A DNA stretch of 11,694 nt, taken from JALOAT01 sp041677345. GTDB lineage: Bacteria; Pseudomonadota; Gammaproteobacteria; Thiohalomonadales; Thiohalomonadaceae. Made by a program: the position numbers and the translations under genes. The stretch spans positions 1 to 11,694 of the forward strand of contig JBAYQE010000086.1 of assembly GCA_041677345.1 (NCBI GenBank), read 5' to 3'. The notes beneath the pieces were generated by a model. The model was not told the origin of the DNA, searched no databases, and was given only the letters and a program-made list of their open reading frames with translations. Shown piece by piece: positions 1-6,209 of the stretch (the stretch's first letter is position 1; each line of letters starts with the position of its first letter).

Positions 1-416
1 AGCACCTCGGCCACGCGCGCCGGCGCATCGCGGGTGTAGTCCTCGTACGGGATGGTAATGACCGGGACACGCTTGAAGTAATACCAGGCCTCGAAGTCCG
101 GCGGGCAGAAATCCTGGCCGTCCAGGGTCATCGCCACCGTGTACGGCCCGTGGCTGTGCAACACCGCCAGCGCCTCTGGATTGCTGTGGTACACGCGCTG
201 GTGCAACGGCGCGTCCAGCGAGGCGCCCGGTGTGGGGGCCCCATCGAGCGGGCAACGGATGAGTTCTCCCGCCTGGAGCGTGTCCGCACACGAACCCGTG
301 GGCGTCACCCACAGCCCATCACCGTCACGCACAGACGCATTGCCCGAGTGGGAATCGTTGTAGCCGTACTGGCGCAGCCAGTGATAATGGCGGATCAGGT
401 CTTCGCGGATATCCAT
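1..416 (-). CDS. Class II aldolase/adducin-family protein (partial, C-terminus beyond the left edge)
   Basis: The first 138 complete codons are visible, from an ATG at 416; the gene is cut by the left edge. The class II aldolase fold is recognisable from its ordered motifs: SGNASVR (residues 24-30), TPTG (38-41), a DAPLH segment (68-72) and the paired metal-ligand histidines in HSH (87-89). Members are zinc-dependent aldolases, epimerases or dehydratases acting on phosphorylated sugars (FucA, AraD, MtnB). Asp68 sits where FucA has its catalytic Glu73; AraD-type members carry Asp there, so this does not mean loss of activity. The third metal histidine would lie beyond the edge. The ribosome site is weak (GAAACGACC before ATG). 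It reads in the same direction as the hemJ operon but is separated from it by a palindromic repeat, so it is probably transcribed separately. Substrate cannot be assigned. Family call is firm, function is open. Confidence 0.85.
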   Translation of the reverse strand, partial: MDIREDLIRHYHWLRQYGYNDSHSGNASVRDGDGLWVTPTGSCADTLQAGELIRCPLDGAPTPGASLDAPLHQRVYHSNPEALAVLHSHGPYTVAMTLDGQDFCPPDFEAWYYFKRVPVITIPYEDYTRDAPARVAEV

Positions 417-452
417 GGTCGTTTCAACGTCAGCGCACTCGTATCTGGATTA

Positions 453-542
453 AACGCGGAGGACGCGGAGGCGCCAAGGACGCAGAGAAAAGCCACATTC
501 ATTTCTTCTCCGCGCCCTCCGCGCCTCCGCGAACTCCGCGTT
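453..542. repeat. Imperfect palindromic repeat (GCGGAGG-type, REP-like)
   Basis: Two arms of about 38-41 nt face each other: 453-490 and 502-542. Arm one reads aacgcggag then cgcggaggcgc; the reverse complement of arm two shows the same blocks, with only about five mismatches over 38 positions. The loop is about 11 nt. The element lies in the 150-bp gap between the hemJ stop and the upstream side of the aldolase gene. Its transcript would form a long GC-rich hairpin that could stabilise or end the hemJ mRNA; there is no clear T-run. Similar GCGGAGG palindromes are scattered in many proteobacterial genomes, so a dispersed element is likely, but only one copy is visible here. Confidence 0.7.
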
Positions 543-566
543 GTGCCCGTCCTTCGTACTGCAAAC

Positions 567-977
567 TCAGAAGGGCTTCACGACCACCAGAATCACGATG
601 ACCAGCAATATCAATACCGGCGCCTCGTTGAACCAGCGGTAGAACACGTGGCTGCGGGTGTTCTGCCCGGCCGCGAAGGCGCGCAGTATGCGGCCGCAGT
701 AGAGGTGATAGCCGATCAGCCCGGCGACGAGCACCAGCTTGGCATGCAACCAGCCACCGGTGAAACCAAAACCCAGCCATAACCACAGGCCGAGGCCGAC
801 GGCGAGCCACGCGAGCGGGGTCATGAAGCGGTAGAGCTTGCGTTCCATGAGCGCCAGGCGCGCGGTTTCCGCCGGCGTCTCCGCCATGGCGTGATTCACA
901 TACAGGCGCGGCAGGTAGAACAGGCCGGCGAACCAGGCCACCACGAAGATGATGTGAAAGGCCTTCACCCAGAGCAT
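567..977 (-). CDS. hemJ: Protoporphyrinogen IX oxidase HemJ (CopD/UPF0093 family)
   Basis: This 136-residue protein with about four membrane segments matches HemJ, which oxidises protoporphyrinogen IX to protoporphyrin IX, the penultimate step of haem synthesis, in the inner membrane. Seen directly: the N-terminal KAFHIIFVVAWFAGLFYLPR pattern with His8, the HAMAE loop, WLHAKL with His78 and Lys80, and the RWFNEAP motif (114-120) before a final hydrophobic helix. Length is that of the family (about 140). The ATG at 977 shares its A with the TGA of the upstream tlpA-like gene (TGATG), and an AGGCGG sits 6 nt before it, so translation is probably coupled. It is the last gene of a clc, tlpA-like, hemJ operon. 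Bacteria with HemJ usually lack HemG. Confidence 0.92.
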   Translation of the reverse strand: MLWVKAFHIIFVVAWFAGLFYLPRLYVNHAMAETPAETARLALMERKLYRFMTPLAWLAVGLGLWLWLGFGFTGGWLHAKLVLVAGLIGYHLYCGRILRAFAAGQNTRSHVFYRWFNEAPVLILLVIVILVVVKPF

Positions 978-1486
978 CAGGCACCGCCTGTCAGCATGGG
1001 TTCCAGACGTGCGCGCAGCGCCGTGAAGTCGAGTTCGCCGAGCTTCTGCTGCACGATGCGGCCTTGCGGGTCGATGACGAAGTGCGTGGGCGTGAGCCGT
1101 ACGTCGCCAAAGGCCTTGGCGAGGGTACCGTCCGCATCGAGGGCGATGGGATAGTTCACGCTGCGCCGCGACACCATTTCACGCACCTGTGCCGGCGGGT
1201 CGTATGCCATGGCGACCCCGACGATCTCGAGGCCTCGACTGTGCAAGTCCCGGTAGAGTTCGATGAGATGGGGCATCTCGGCCACGCAGCCCGGGCAGGT
1301 GGTGGCCCAGAAAGTCACCAGCACCGGACGGCCGCGCAGCGCCGCCAGTTCGACGACGTCGCCATCCAGGGTGGTGAAGCGCGCGGGTGGAGCGGCCTTG
1401 GCGCCGGAGGGCGACAGCCACAGGAAGGCCGCCAGTGCGAGCACCAGGACGGCAAAAACGGCAGCGAGTAATTCCTTGGTACGCAT
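977..1486 (-). CDS. TlpA-like membrane-anchored thioredoxin-family protein
   Basis: The 169-residue protein has one N-terminal hydrophobic segment (about 6-24), acting as a signal anchor or signal peptide, followed by a periplasmic thioredoxin fold. The active site is FWATTCPGC with Cys64 and Cys67, followed by EMPHL; the cis-proline motif appears as TPTHFVID near residue 133. This is the TlpA/ResA/AhpC-TSA-like group, which reduces disulfides of periplasmic partners such as apocytochromes c or cuproproteins. The start is ATG with a modest GGA 8 nt upstream. It lies 18 bp after the ClC channel gene and overlaps hemJ by 1 nt. Inference: its pairing with hemJ suggests a link to haem or cytochrome supply, but the partner is not shown by sequence. 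Confidence 0.88.
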   Translation of the reverse strand: MRTKELLAAVFAVLVLALAAFLWLSPSGAKAAPPARFTTLDGDVVELAALRGRPVLVTFWATTCPGCVAEMPHLIELYRDLHSRGLEIVGVAMAYDPPAQVREMVSRRSVNYPIALDADGTLAKAFGDVRLTPTHFVIDPQGRIVQQKLGELDFTALRARLEPMLTGGA

Positions 1487-1504
1487 CGGTTTTCCAAATG
1501 GGCG

Positions 1505-3244
1505 TCAGTGGCGCCGGTCATTGTAACGATATTCGGCTTCAATGGCCTGCCGCGGGACGACGCCGCTCACGCGTTGCTTGCCCTGGCGGTCGGACCGCAC
1601 CAGATAAGCCGCGTCCGCTCCGGCCGCATTCATGGCCTCCAGCGCGTCCAGCAGGCTGGCGGTACGCGGCACGGCCACCGCTGCCAGACGATCCGCCGCC
1701 GGGATCGCGCCCAGGTCGAGGTCTTCATCTGCGGGCGCCTCCGTGAGCGCGCGCGCCAGATCGGCGGTGGCCAGCACGAAGGGCGGCGTCGCATCCTGGA
1801 CCACCAGCCAGCGCGGGCCTGCGGTGAGCAGCGCCTCGGCGGCGGGGCGTGAAAGGCGCGCCGGTGAGCGTACCCACCGATGCTCCACCACCGCTTCCAC
1901 GCCGCGCCGGCGCAGGCGCTGGTGCACCGGATCGTCGCGCGTATCCAAGCCGCGCACCCGCAGCAGGCTCACGAACAATGGCCCCTGCCGGAAGCCTTCA
2001 CTGCTGGTCAGTCCCGCCGCGATGACCGCAAGCATGCCGGGCAGCAGGATGTGCGGGTTGGCCGTCAATTCCAGCATGGCCATGAGCGCCGCGAGCGGAG
2101 CCTGCAGGGTCGCACCCATCATGGCGACCATGCCCACCACGGCGTAGAAGCCATGGGATGAGACCACACCCGGGAACAGGGCGTTCGCAATGAGCCCCAT
2201 GGCACCGCCGGCCGCCGCACCGATCACGAGGGTGGGGCCGATGAGGCCGCCGGGCAGGCCGAGGCCGATGCCCACCGTGGTGGCCACCAGCTTGGCGACC
2301 ACGATGCCCAGCATGGCGAACAGGCCGAGCTGGCCGAGCAGTGCGGCTGATACGGAGTCGTAACCGATACCCATGATCTCGGGGACCAGTGCGGCGATGG
2401 CACCGGTGAGCACGCCGGCCAGGCTCAGCCTTGTGCTGACGGGCCAGGTGCGTGTGTATGTACTTACCAAGGTGACCGTACGCACGAAGGCGGCGGCAAG
2501 CCCGCCCACCAGCACGCCGATGACGAGAACGTAGGGCAACTCCGCGACCGAGCCCAGTTCCAGGGGGGGCACGACGAAGGCCGGCATGGGTCCGTAGACG
2601 ATGCGGGTGAGTGCGGTGCCGCTCACCGACGCGAGGATCACCGGCGCGAACCCGGTGATGGTGTATTCCATCAGCACCACTTCCATGGCAAACACCACGC
2701 CCGCCAGGGGCGTGTTGAAGGACGCCCCGATGGCCGCCGCCACGCCGCAACCCGCCAGGGTGCGCAGGGAATTGCCGGGCAGCGTGAGCCAGCGTCCGAG
2801 CAGGCTGCCGCCCCAGGCCCCCAGGTGGATGGCCGGTCCCTCACGGCCGACGGAATGACCGGCGGCGATACTGAGCAGCGCACCCGCAAACTGGGCCGCA
2901 GCGTTACGCCAGGGCAGCACCGCCTGGTGATAGTCGAGCCGTTCCATGACATGCACCACGCCCACGGGCAGTCCGCGCAGCCACTGGAACAGCGCACCGA
3001 GCAGGACGCCGCCGATGGCGGGGATCAGAAAGCGCTCCTTCAGCCCAAGACGCTCGTAATCCTCGGGGTGGGATGTGAGCAGCCAGGCCTGCACCTGCTC
3101 CAGGCTGAAGCGGAACACGATGATGACCAGCCCTGCGAGTAATCCGCAGAGCACACCGAGGATTGAGAGCTGAATGAGCGCGTCCGCCCGCGCGAGCTTC
3201 AGTCGCAGGCGCTCCAGGGCGGTGGTATGAGGCTGTTTTTGCAC
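1505..3244 (-). CDS. ClC-family anion channel with C-terminal CBS-like regulatory domain
   Basis: This is a 579-residue ClC protein: about 430 residues of membrane domain, then a soluble C-terminus of about 150 residues ending in a CBS-like segment (roughly 515-570, AMNAAGADAAYLV then GVV). Family motifs are clear: GREGPAIH (133-140) with the gating glutamate Glu135, FNTPLAGVVFAME (176-188) and GLPGGLIGP (329-337). Aligned to E. coli ClC-ec1, the internal proton-transfer Glu203 is Val189 and the chloride-coordinating Tyr445 is Phe424. This suggests a passive channel, or altered ion selectivity, rather than a chloride/proton exchanger (inference from alignment by eye). The start is GTG with GGAG 7 nt upstream, which decides it. 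It heads the operon with the tlpA-like gene and hemJ. Confidence 0.9.
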   Translation of the reverse strand: MQKQPHTTALERLRLKLARADALIQLSILGVLCGLLAGLVIIVFRFSLEQVQAWLLTSHPEDYERLGLKERFLIPAIGGVLLGALFQWLRGLPVGVVHVMERLDYHQAVLPWRNAAAQFAGALLSIAAGHSVGREGPAIHLGAWGGSLLGRWLTLPGNSLRTLAGCGVAAAIGASFNTPLAGVVFAMEVVLMEYTITGFAPVILASVSGTALTRIVYGPMPAFVVPPLELGSVAELPYVLVIGVLVGGLAAAFVRTVTLVSTYTRTWPVSTRLSLAGVLTGAIAALVPEIMGIGYDSVSAALLGQLGLFAMLGIVVAKLVATTVGIGLGLPGGLIGPTLVIGAAAGGAMGLIANALFPGVVSSHGFYAVVGMVAMMGATLQAPLAALMAMLELTANPHILLPGMLAVIAAGLTSSEGFRQGPLFVSLLRVRGLDTRDDPVHQRLRRRGVEAVVEHRWVRSPARLSRPAAEALLTAGPRWLVVQDATPPFVLATADLARALTEAPADEDLDLGAIPAADRLAAVAVPRTASLLDALEAMNAAGADAAYLVRSDRQGKQRVSGVVPRQAIEAEYRYNDRRH

Positions 3245-3340
3245 TTGACGGCTCCGAGCCGGATCATTAATTTACCCGCAAACATTTCGGGGTGGGGTTG
3301 ACGAGTTCCTCACAAGAAAAACGATATGTGCAGTCATTCG

Positions 3341-3367
3341 GCGGCCTCCGGGCCGCTTTCTTTTTTT
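3341..3367 (+). terminator. Intrinsic terminator (or attenuator) just ahead of argC
   Basis: A perfect 6-bp all-GC stem, GCGGCC (3341-3346) and GGCCGC (3351-3356), with a TCCG loop, is followed directly by TTTCTTTTTTT (3357-3367). This is a textbook rho-independent terminator on the plus strand. No plus-strand gene precedes it: the ClC gene is divergent. It therefore ends either a short RNA starting in 3250-3335 or a leader transcript of argC. A second copy of GCGGCC (3376-3381) could pair with 3351-3356, but it is transcribed after the T-tract. Confidence 0.75.
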
Positions 3368-3404
3368 GCCGGCCTGCGGCCTTTCGCTTCGGACCGCCAA
3401 CTCT

Positions 3405-3410
3405 TATCAT
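3405..3410 (+). promoter_or_regulatory. Candidate -10 element for argC
   Basis: TATCAT matches the sigma70 -10 consensus at five of six positions, about 38 nt before the argC ATG. No convincing -35 lies 16-18 bp upstream (TTTCGC at best). Because it sits after the terminator at 3341-3367, transcription from here would bypass that terminator. Weak call. Confidence 0.3.
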
Positions 3411-3447
3411 TCCCGACTTCCCTTTCGAAGCTACCAGGAACGCCACC

Positions 3448-4479
3448 ATGATAAAGGCAGGCATCGTCGGCGGCACGGGCTACACGGGCGTGGAATTGCT
3501 GCGCCTGCTTGCAGGTCATCCAGAGGTGGCGCTGCAGGTCATCACCTCGCGCAGCGAGGCCGGCATGCCGGTCGCGGAAATGTTTCCCAACCTGCGCGGC
3601 CACGTGGACCTCGCCTTTTCGGAGCCCGACGCCGCCACGCTGCAGGCCTGCGACGTGGTGTTCTTCGCCACGCCCAACGGCACCGCCATGAACATGGCCC
3701 GCGAGCTGCTCGACGCCGGCGTGCGTGTCATCGATCTCGCCGCTGATTTTCGCATCAAGGACATCGCGGTCTGGGAGCAATGGTACGGCATGAAGCATGC
3801 CTGTCCCGAGCTGGTGGCCGAGGCCGTGTATGGCCTGCCGGAGGTGAACCGCGATGCCGTGCGGGGCGCACGCCTGGTGGCCAATCCGGGCTGCTATCCC
3901 ACCGCCGTTACGCTGGGTTTCCTGCCGCTGGTGGAACGCGGTCTGGTGCAGCTCGACGGCCTCGTCGCCGATGCCAAATCGGGGGTGAGTGGCGCCGGTC
4001 GCAAGGCTGCGGTGGGCATGTTGCAGGCCGAGGTGGACGGCAGTTTCAAGGCCTACGGCGTCGCCGGTCACCGCCATCTGCCCGAGATCCGTCAGAACCT
4101 GGGCGTGGCCGTGGGCAAGGAGGTGGGACTCACCTTCGTGCCGCACCTGCTGCCCATGGTCCGTGGTATCCACGCCACCCTCTATGCACGGCTGACCGAC
4201 CTGACCGCCGATCTCCAGACGCTGTTCCAGGAACGCTACGCCGGTGAACCCTTCGTGGACGTGCTGCCGCCCGGCTCTCATCCGGAGACGCGCACCGTGC
4301 GTGGCAACAACGTCTGCCGCATCGCGGTCCACCGTCCTCAAGGGAGCGATACCGTGGTCGTGCTTTCCGTTATTGATAACCTCGTCAAAGGCGCGGCGGG
4401 ACAGGCCGTGCAGAATATGAACATCATGTTCGGCTGCAAGGAATCGGTTGGGCTCGAGGCCATCGCGGTGCTGCCATGA
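3448..4479 (+). CDS. argC: N-acetyl-gamma-glutamyl-phosphate reductase ArgC
   Basis: This 343-residue enzyme reduces N-acetylglutamyl phosphate to N-acetylglutamate semialdehyde with NADPH, the third step of arginine synthesis, in the cytoplasm. The N-terminal nucleotide-binding loop GIVGGTGYTG (5-14), the catalytic cysteine in NPGCYPT (Cys149), KSGVSGAGR (178-185) and the catalytic-histidine segment GHRHLPEI (207-214) are all present, at the usual length for the long bacterial form. The ATG at 3448 has AGGAA 7 nt upstream; the open frame extends further 5' but that part would translate the terminator, so the ATG is preferred. Its stop overlaps the start of the next gene as ATGA, implying an operon with the coiled-coil protein and the bactofilin. 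Confidence 0.97.
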   Translation: MIKAGIVGGTGYTGVELLRLLAGHPEVALQVITSRSEAGMPVAEMFPNLRGHVDLAFSEPDAATLQACDVVFFATPNGTAMNMARELLDAGVRVIDLAADFRIKDIAVWEQWYGMKHACPELVAEAVYGLPEVNRDAVRGARLVANPGCYPTAVTLGFLPLVERGLVQLDGLVADAKSGVSGAGRKAAVGMLQAEVDGSFKAYGVAGHRHLPEIRQNLGVAVGKEVGLTFVPHLLPMVRGIHATLYARLTDLTADLQTLFQERYAGEPFVDVLPPGSHPETRTVRGNNVCRIAVHRPQGSDTVVVLSVIDNLVKGAAGQAVQNMNIMFGCKESVGLEAIAVLP

Positions 4480-5183
4480 GCCGGGTTGTCATACGCGCCG
4501 TCGACCCTGCCCGCATTACGCGGCTGGTCATTCTTTGCATCGTGGCTGCGCTGGTACTTGGCTGGGGCCTGTTCGAGTATGGGCGGCACCGCGCCGGTGT
4601 GGATTTCGTCTCCGCGAAGGACGAGGCGGCGCGCCTGATCGCGGAGAACGTCAGTCACGGGCAGACCATCAGCGCGCTGCGCGAGCAACAGGCGGTGCTC
4701 GAGCGCAGCAAACAGATTGAGCGCGAGGCGTACAAGCAACTGGAAACCACGGTGGCGGCTTTGCAGGACGAGATCGCCGAGTTGAAGGGTGAACTGGCCT
4801 TCTACCGCGGCATCATCTCGCCCAGCGAAGCGAAGGCCGGGTTGCGCGTGCAGGCTTTCGAGCTGGCCGCCAACGGATTGGAACGGGGTTACCGCTACAA
4901 ACTCGTGTTAACCCAGGTTTTGAAAAATGATAGGGTAGCCAGCGGCCGCGCGGCGGTCGCCATCGAAGGCAATCAGGACGGGCGCATCACGGTACTCAAC
5001 CTGAACGACGTGGTGACCGAAGGCAAGATGGACCTGACGTACAGGTTCAAGTATTTCCAGACCTTCGAAGGCAATCTGATGTTGCCGGAGGGTTTTTCGC
5101 CGGTGCGCGTCACGGTCAAGGTCAACCCCCGTGAACAGCGGCATCAGGGCGTGGAACGGGTTTTCGACTGGCCCGCGGCCTAG
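4476..5183 (+). CDS. DUF6776-like membrane-anchored coiled-coil protein
   Basis: Function unknown. The 235-residue protein has a short basic cytoplasmic start, one membrane helix (about 16-34), a heptad-rich coiled coil (about 45-112, with runs such as ALREQQAVLERSKQIE) and a C-terminal beta-rich domain (about 120-235) likely to lie in the periplasm. I recognise it as the family often named DUF6776 in gammaproteobacteria, found beside argC and a bactofilin. The ATG overlaps the argC stop by 4 nt (ATGA), so expression is translationally coupled to argC. The layout (anchor, coiled coil, beta domain, next to a cytoskeletal polymer gene) resembles envelope scaffold or morphogenesis proteins, but that role is inference. 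Its stop TAG overlaps the ribosome site of the next gene. Confidence 0.8.
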   Translation: MSRVVIRAVDPARITRLVILCIVAALVLGWGLFEYGRHRAGVDFVSAKDEAARLIAENVSHGQTISALREQQAVLERSKQIEREAYKQLETTVAALQDEIAELKGELAFYRGIISPSEAKAGLRVQAFELAANGLERGYRYKLVLTQVLKNDRVASGRAAVAIEGNQDGRITVLNLNDVVTEGKMDLTYRFKYFQTFEGNLMLPEGFSPVRVTVKVNPREQRHQGVERVFDWPAA

Positions 5184-5194
5184 GAGAAGAGACT

Positions 5195-5638
5195 ATGTGG
5201 GGCAATGGCGGTAACAAGAAAGCATCCAAGATCGACACGCTGATCGGTCAGAACACCGAAATCCGTGGCGACGTGCGTTTCTCGGGGGGGCTCCACGTCG
5301 ACGGCGCGATCCGCGGCAACATCATTGCCGAACAGGAAGCAGGCTCCGTCCTGAGTCTGAGCGAGCGTGGCCTCATCGAAGGCGAAGTGCGCGTGCCTAA
5401 CCTGGTGCTGAACGGCTGCGTGAACGGCGACGTGTATGCCTCCGAGCACGTCCAGCTGGCAGCGAACGCCAAGGTGAAGGGCAATGTCTACTATAAAGTC
5501 ATCGAAATGGTCCGCGGCGCCGAAGTGAACGGCAGCCTGATCCATTACGATGAAGGCCGCAAGGCCCTGCCGCACGACGGCAAGGACAGGCAGAACGGGT
5601 CGGTCGCGGAAGGCGAAGTCGTCGCGGCGGATTCTTGA
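5195..5638 (+). CDS. Bactofilin (polymer-forming cytoskeletal protein)
   Basis: The 147-residue protein has a single bactofilin domain (about 14-118) made of short repeating beta strands around Gly-Asp turns: IRGDVRFSGGLHVDGAIRGN, LIEGEV, VNGDVYAS, VKGNV and VNGSL. Bactofilins self-assemble without nucleotide into filaments and position cell-wall or morphogenetic enzymes. The N-terminal tail (MWGNGGNKKASK) and the C-terminal tail of about 30 polar residues are disordered-looking, as usual; there is no membrane segment, so attachment may need a partner such as the membrane protein encoded just upstream. AGGAG overlapping the preceding TAG lies 8 nt before the ATG. It is third in the argC operon. 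Confidence 0.92.
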   Translation: MWGNGGNKKASKIDTLIGQNTEIRGDVRFSGGLHVDGAIRGNIIAEQEAGSVLSLSERGLIEGEVRVPNLVLNGCVNGDVYASEHVQLAANAKVKGNVYYKVIEMVRGAEVNGSLIHYDEGRKALPHDGKDRQNGSVAEGEVVAADS

Positions 5639-5663
5639 TAAATCAAGTACGGAATTTCATAAT
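5635..5663 (+). promoter_or_regulatory. Sigma70-type promoter for erpA
   Basis: TTGATA (5635-5640) and CATAAT (5658-5663) each match consensus at five of six positions and are separated by exactly 17 bp. The -35 box overlaps the bactofilin stop codon. Predicted initiation near 5670 gives a leader of about 33 nt. It allows erpA to be expressed independently of argC. I could not recognise an IscR-type operator here. Confidence 0.6.
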
Positions 5664-5702
5664 CTCTCGACGTTTCGACCCATCCCGAATTTGGAGACAC
5701 CC

Positions 5703-6041
5703 ATGAGCGACGAAAGCCCTCTCATCTTTACTGACAGCGCGGCCAACAAGGTACGGGACCTGATCGCCGAAGAAGGCAATCCCGGCCTCAAGCTGCGCGT
5801 GTTCGTCACCGGGGGCGGTTGTTCCGGATTCCAGTACGGCTTCACCTTCGACGACACCATCAACGAAGGTGATACCACGGTAGAGAAGGCCGGCGTGACC
5901 TTGCTCATCGACCCCATGAGCTTCCAGTACCTGGTCGGCGCCGAGATCGACTATGTGGAAGGCCTCGAAGGCGCGCAGTTCGTGATCCGCAACCCCAACG
6001 CGACCACCACCTGCGGCTGCGGCTCGTCGTTCTCGGCCTGA
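5703..6041 (+). CDS. erpA: Iron-sulfur cluster insertion protein ErpA
   Basis: This A-type carrier of 112 residues (E. coli ErpA has 114) receives Fe-S clusters and delivers them to apoproteins, notably isoprenoid-synthesis and respiratory enzymes. The three cluster-binding cysteines are in place: Cys40 in TGGGCSGFQYGF and Cys104/Cys106 in TTTCGCGSSFS, giving the C-x63-C-x-C pattern of the family. The ATG at 5703 has GGAG 6 nt upstream; the longer open frame through the bactofilin end is not credible. It is flanked by its own promoter and a strong terminator, so it is probably largely monocistronic. Neighbourhood with argC, anmK and tyrS is as in Pseudomonas. Confidence 0.96.
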   Translation: MSDESPLIFTDSAANKVRDLIAEEGNPGLKLRVFVTGGGCSGFQYGFTFDDTINEGDTTVEKAGVTLLIDPMSFQYLVGAEIDYVEGLEGAQFVIRNPNATTTCGCGSSFSA

Positions 6042-6060
6042 GTCCTCTCCTCTGATCGCA

Positions 6061-6089
6061 AAAAGCCCGGCCAGGAGCCGGGCTTTTTG
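6061..6089. terminator. Strong bidirectional intrinsic terminator after erpA
   Basis: A 12-bp perfect stem (6061-6072 with 6078-6089) contains GCCCGGC/GCCGGGC flanked by A5 on the left and T5 on the right, with the 5-nt loop CAGGA. The A-run and T-run allow termination in both directions. It ends the argC-erpA block 20 bp after the erpA stop. Confidence 0.93.
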
Positions 6090-6172
6090 CTTAATTCATT
6101 GATAAACAAACCAATTTTGGCATTCTCCCAGGTGCTTCGCCGGGTCTTTGGTTCCGGCCGGCGCGGGGAGTC

Positions 6173-6181
6173 TGCTATCCT
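6173..6181 (+). promoter_or_regulatory. Candidate extended -10 promoter for citrate synthase
   Basis: TGCTATCCT is an extended -10 (TGn followed by TATCCT, four of six matches) about 29 nt before the citrate synthase ATG. No good -35 was found. A promoter must exist between the terminator at 6089 and the start at 6210 if the gene is expressed, which is the main support. Confidence 0.35.
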
Positions 6182-6209
6182 AGCCGCCCTTTCAGGCTCG
6201 GACCGCGGG

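Noticed and set aside
1..416. Asp in place of the catalytic Glu of FucA, suggesting a dead aldolase
   Set aside because: AraD-type members of the same family carry Asp at this position, so the residue is within normal family variation.
3292..3447. 52-codon N-terminal extension of argC
   Set aside because: It would translate the terminator hairpin and T-tract and has no ribosome site; the ATG at 3448 has AGGAA and gives the normal family length.
3326..3451. 41-codon leader frame ahead of argC
   Set aside because: No ribosome site, no run of Arg codons and no recognisable protein. Kept only as a remark in the terminator finding.
5639..5702. IscR operator upstream of erpA
   Set aside because: No convincing type 1 or type 2 IscR palindrome could be recognised by eye.
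6087..6209. 41-codon N-terminal extension of citrate synthase
   Set aside because: It begins inside the erpA terminator; homologous sequence starts at the ATG at 6210.
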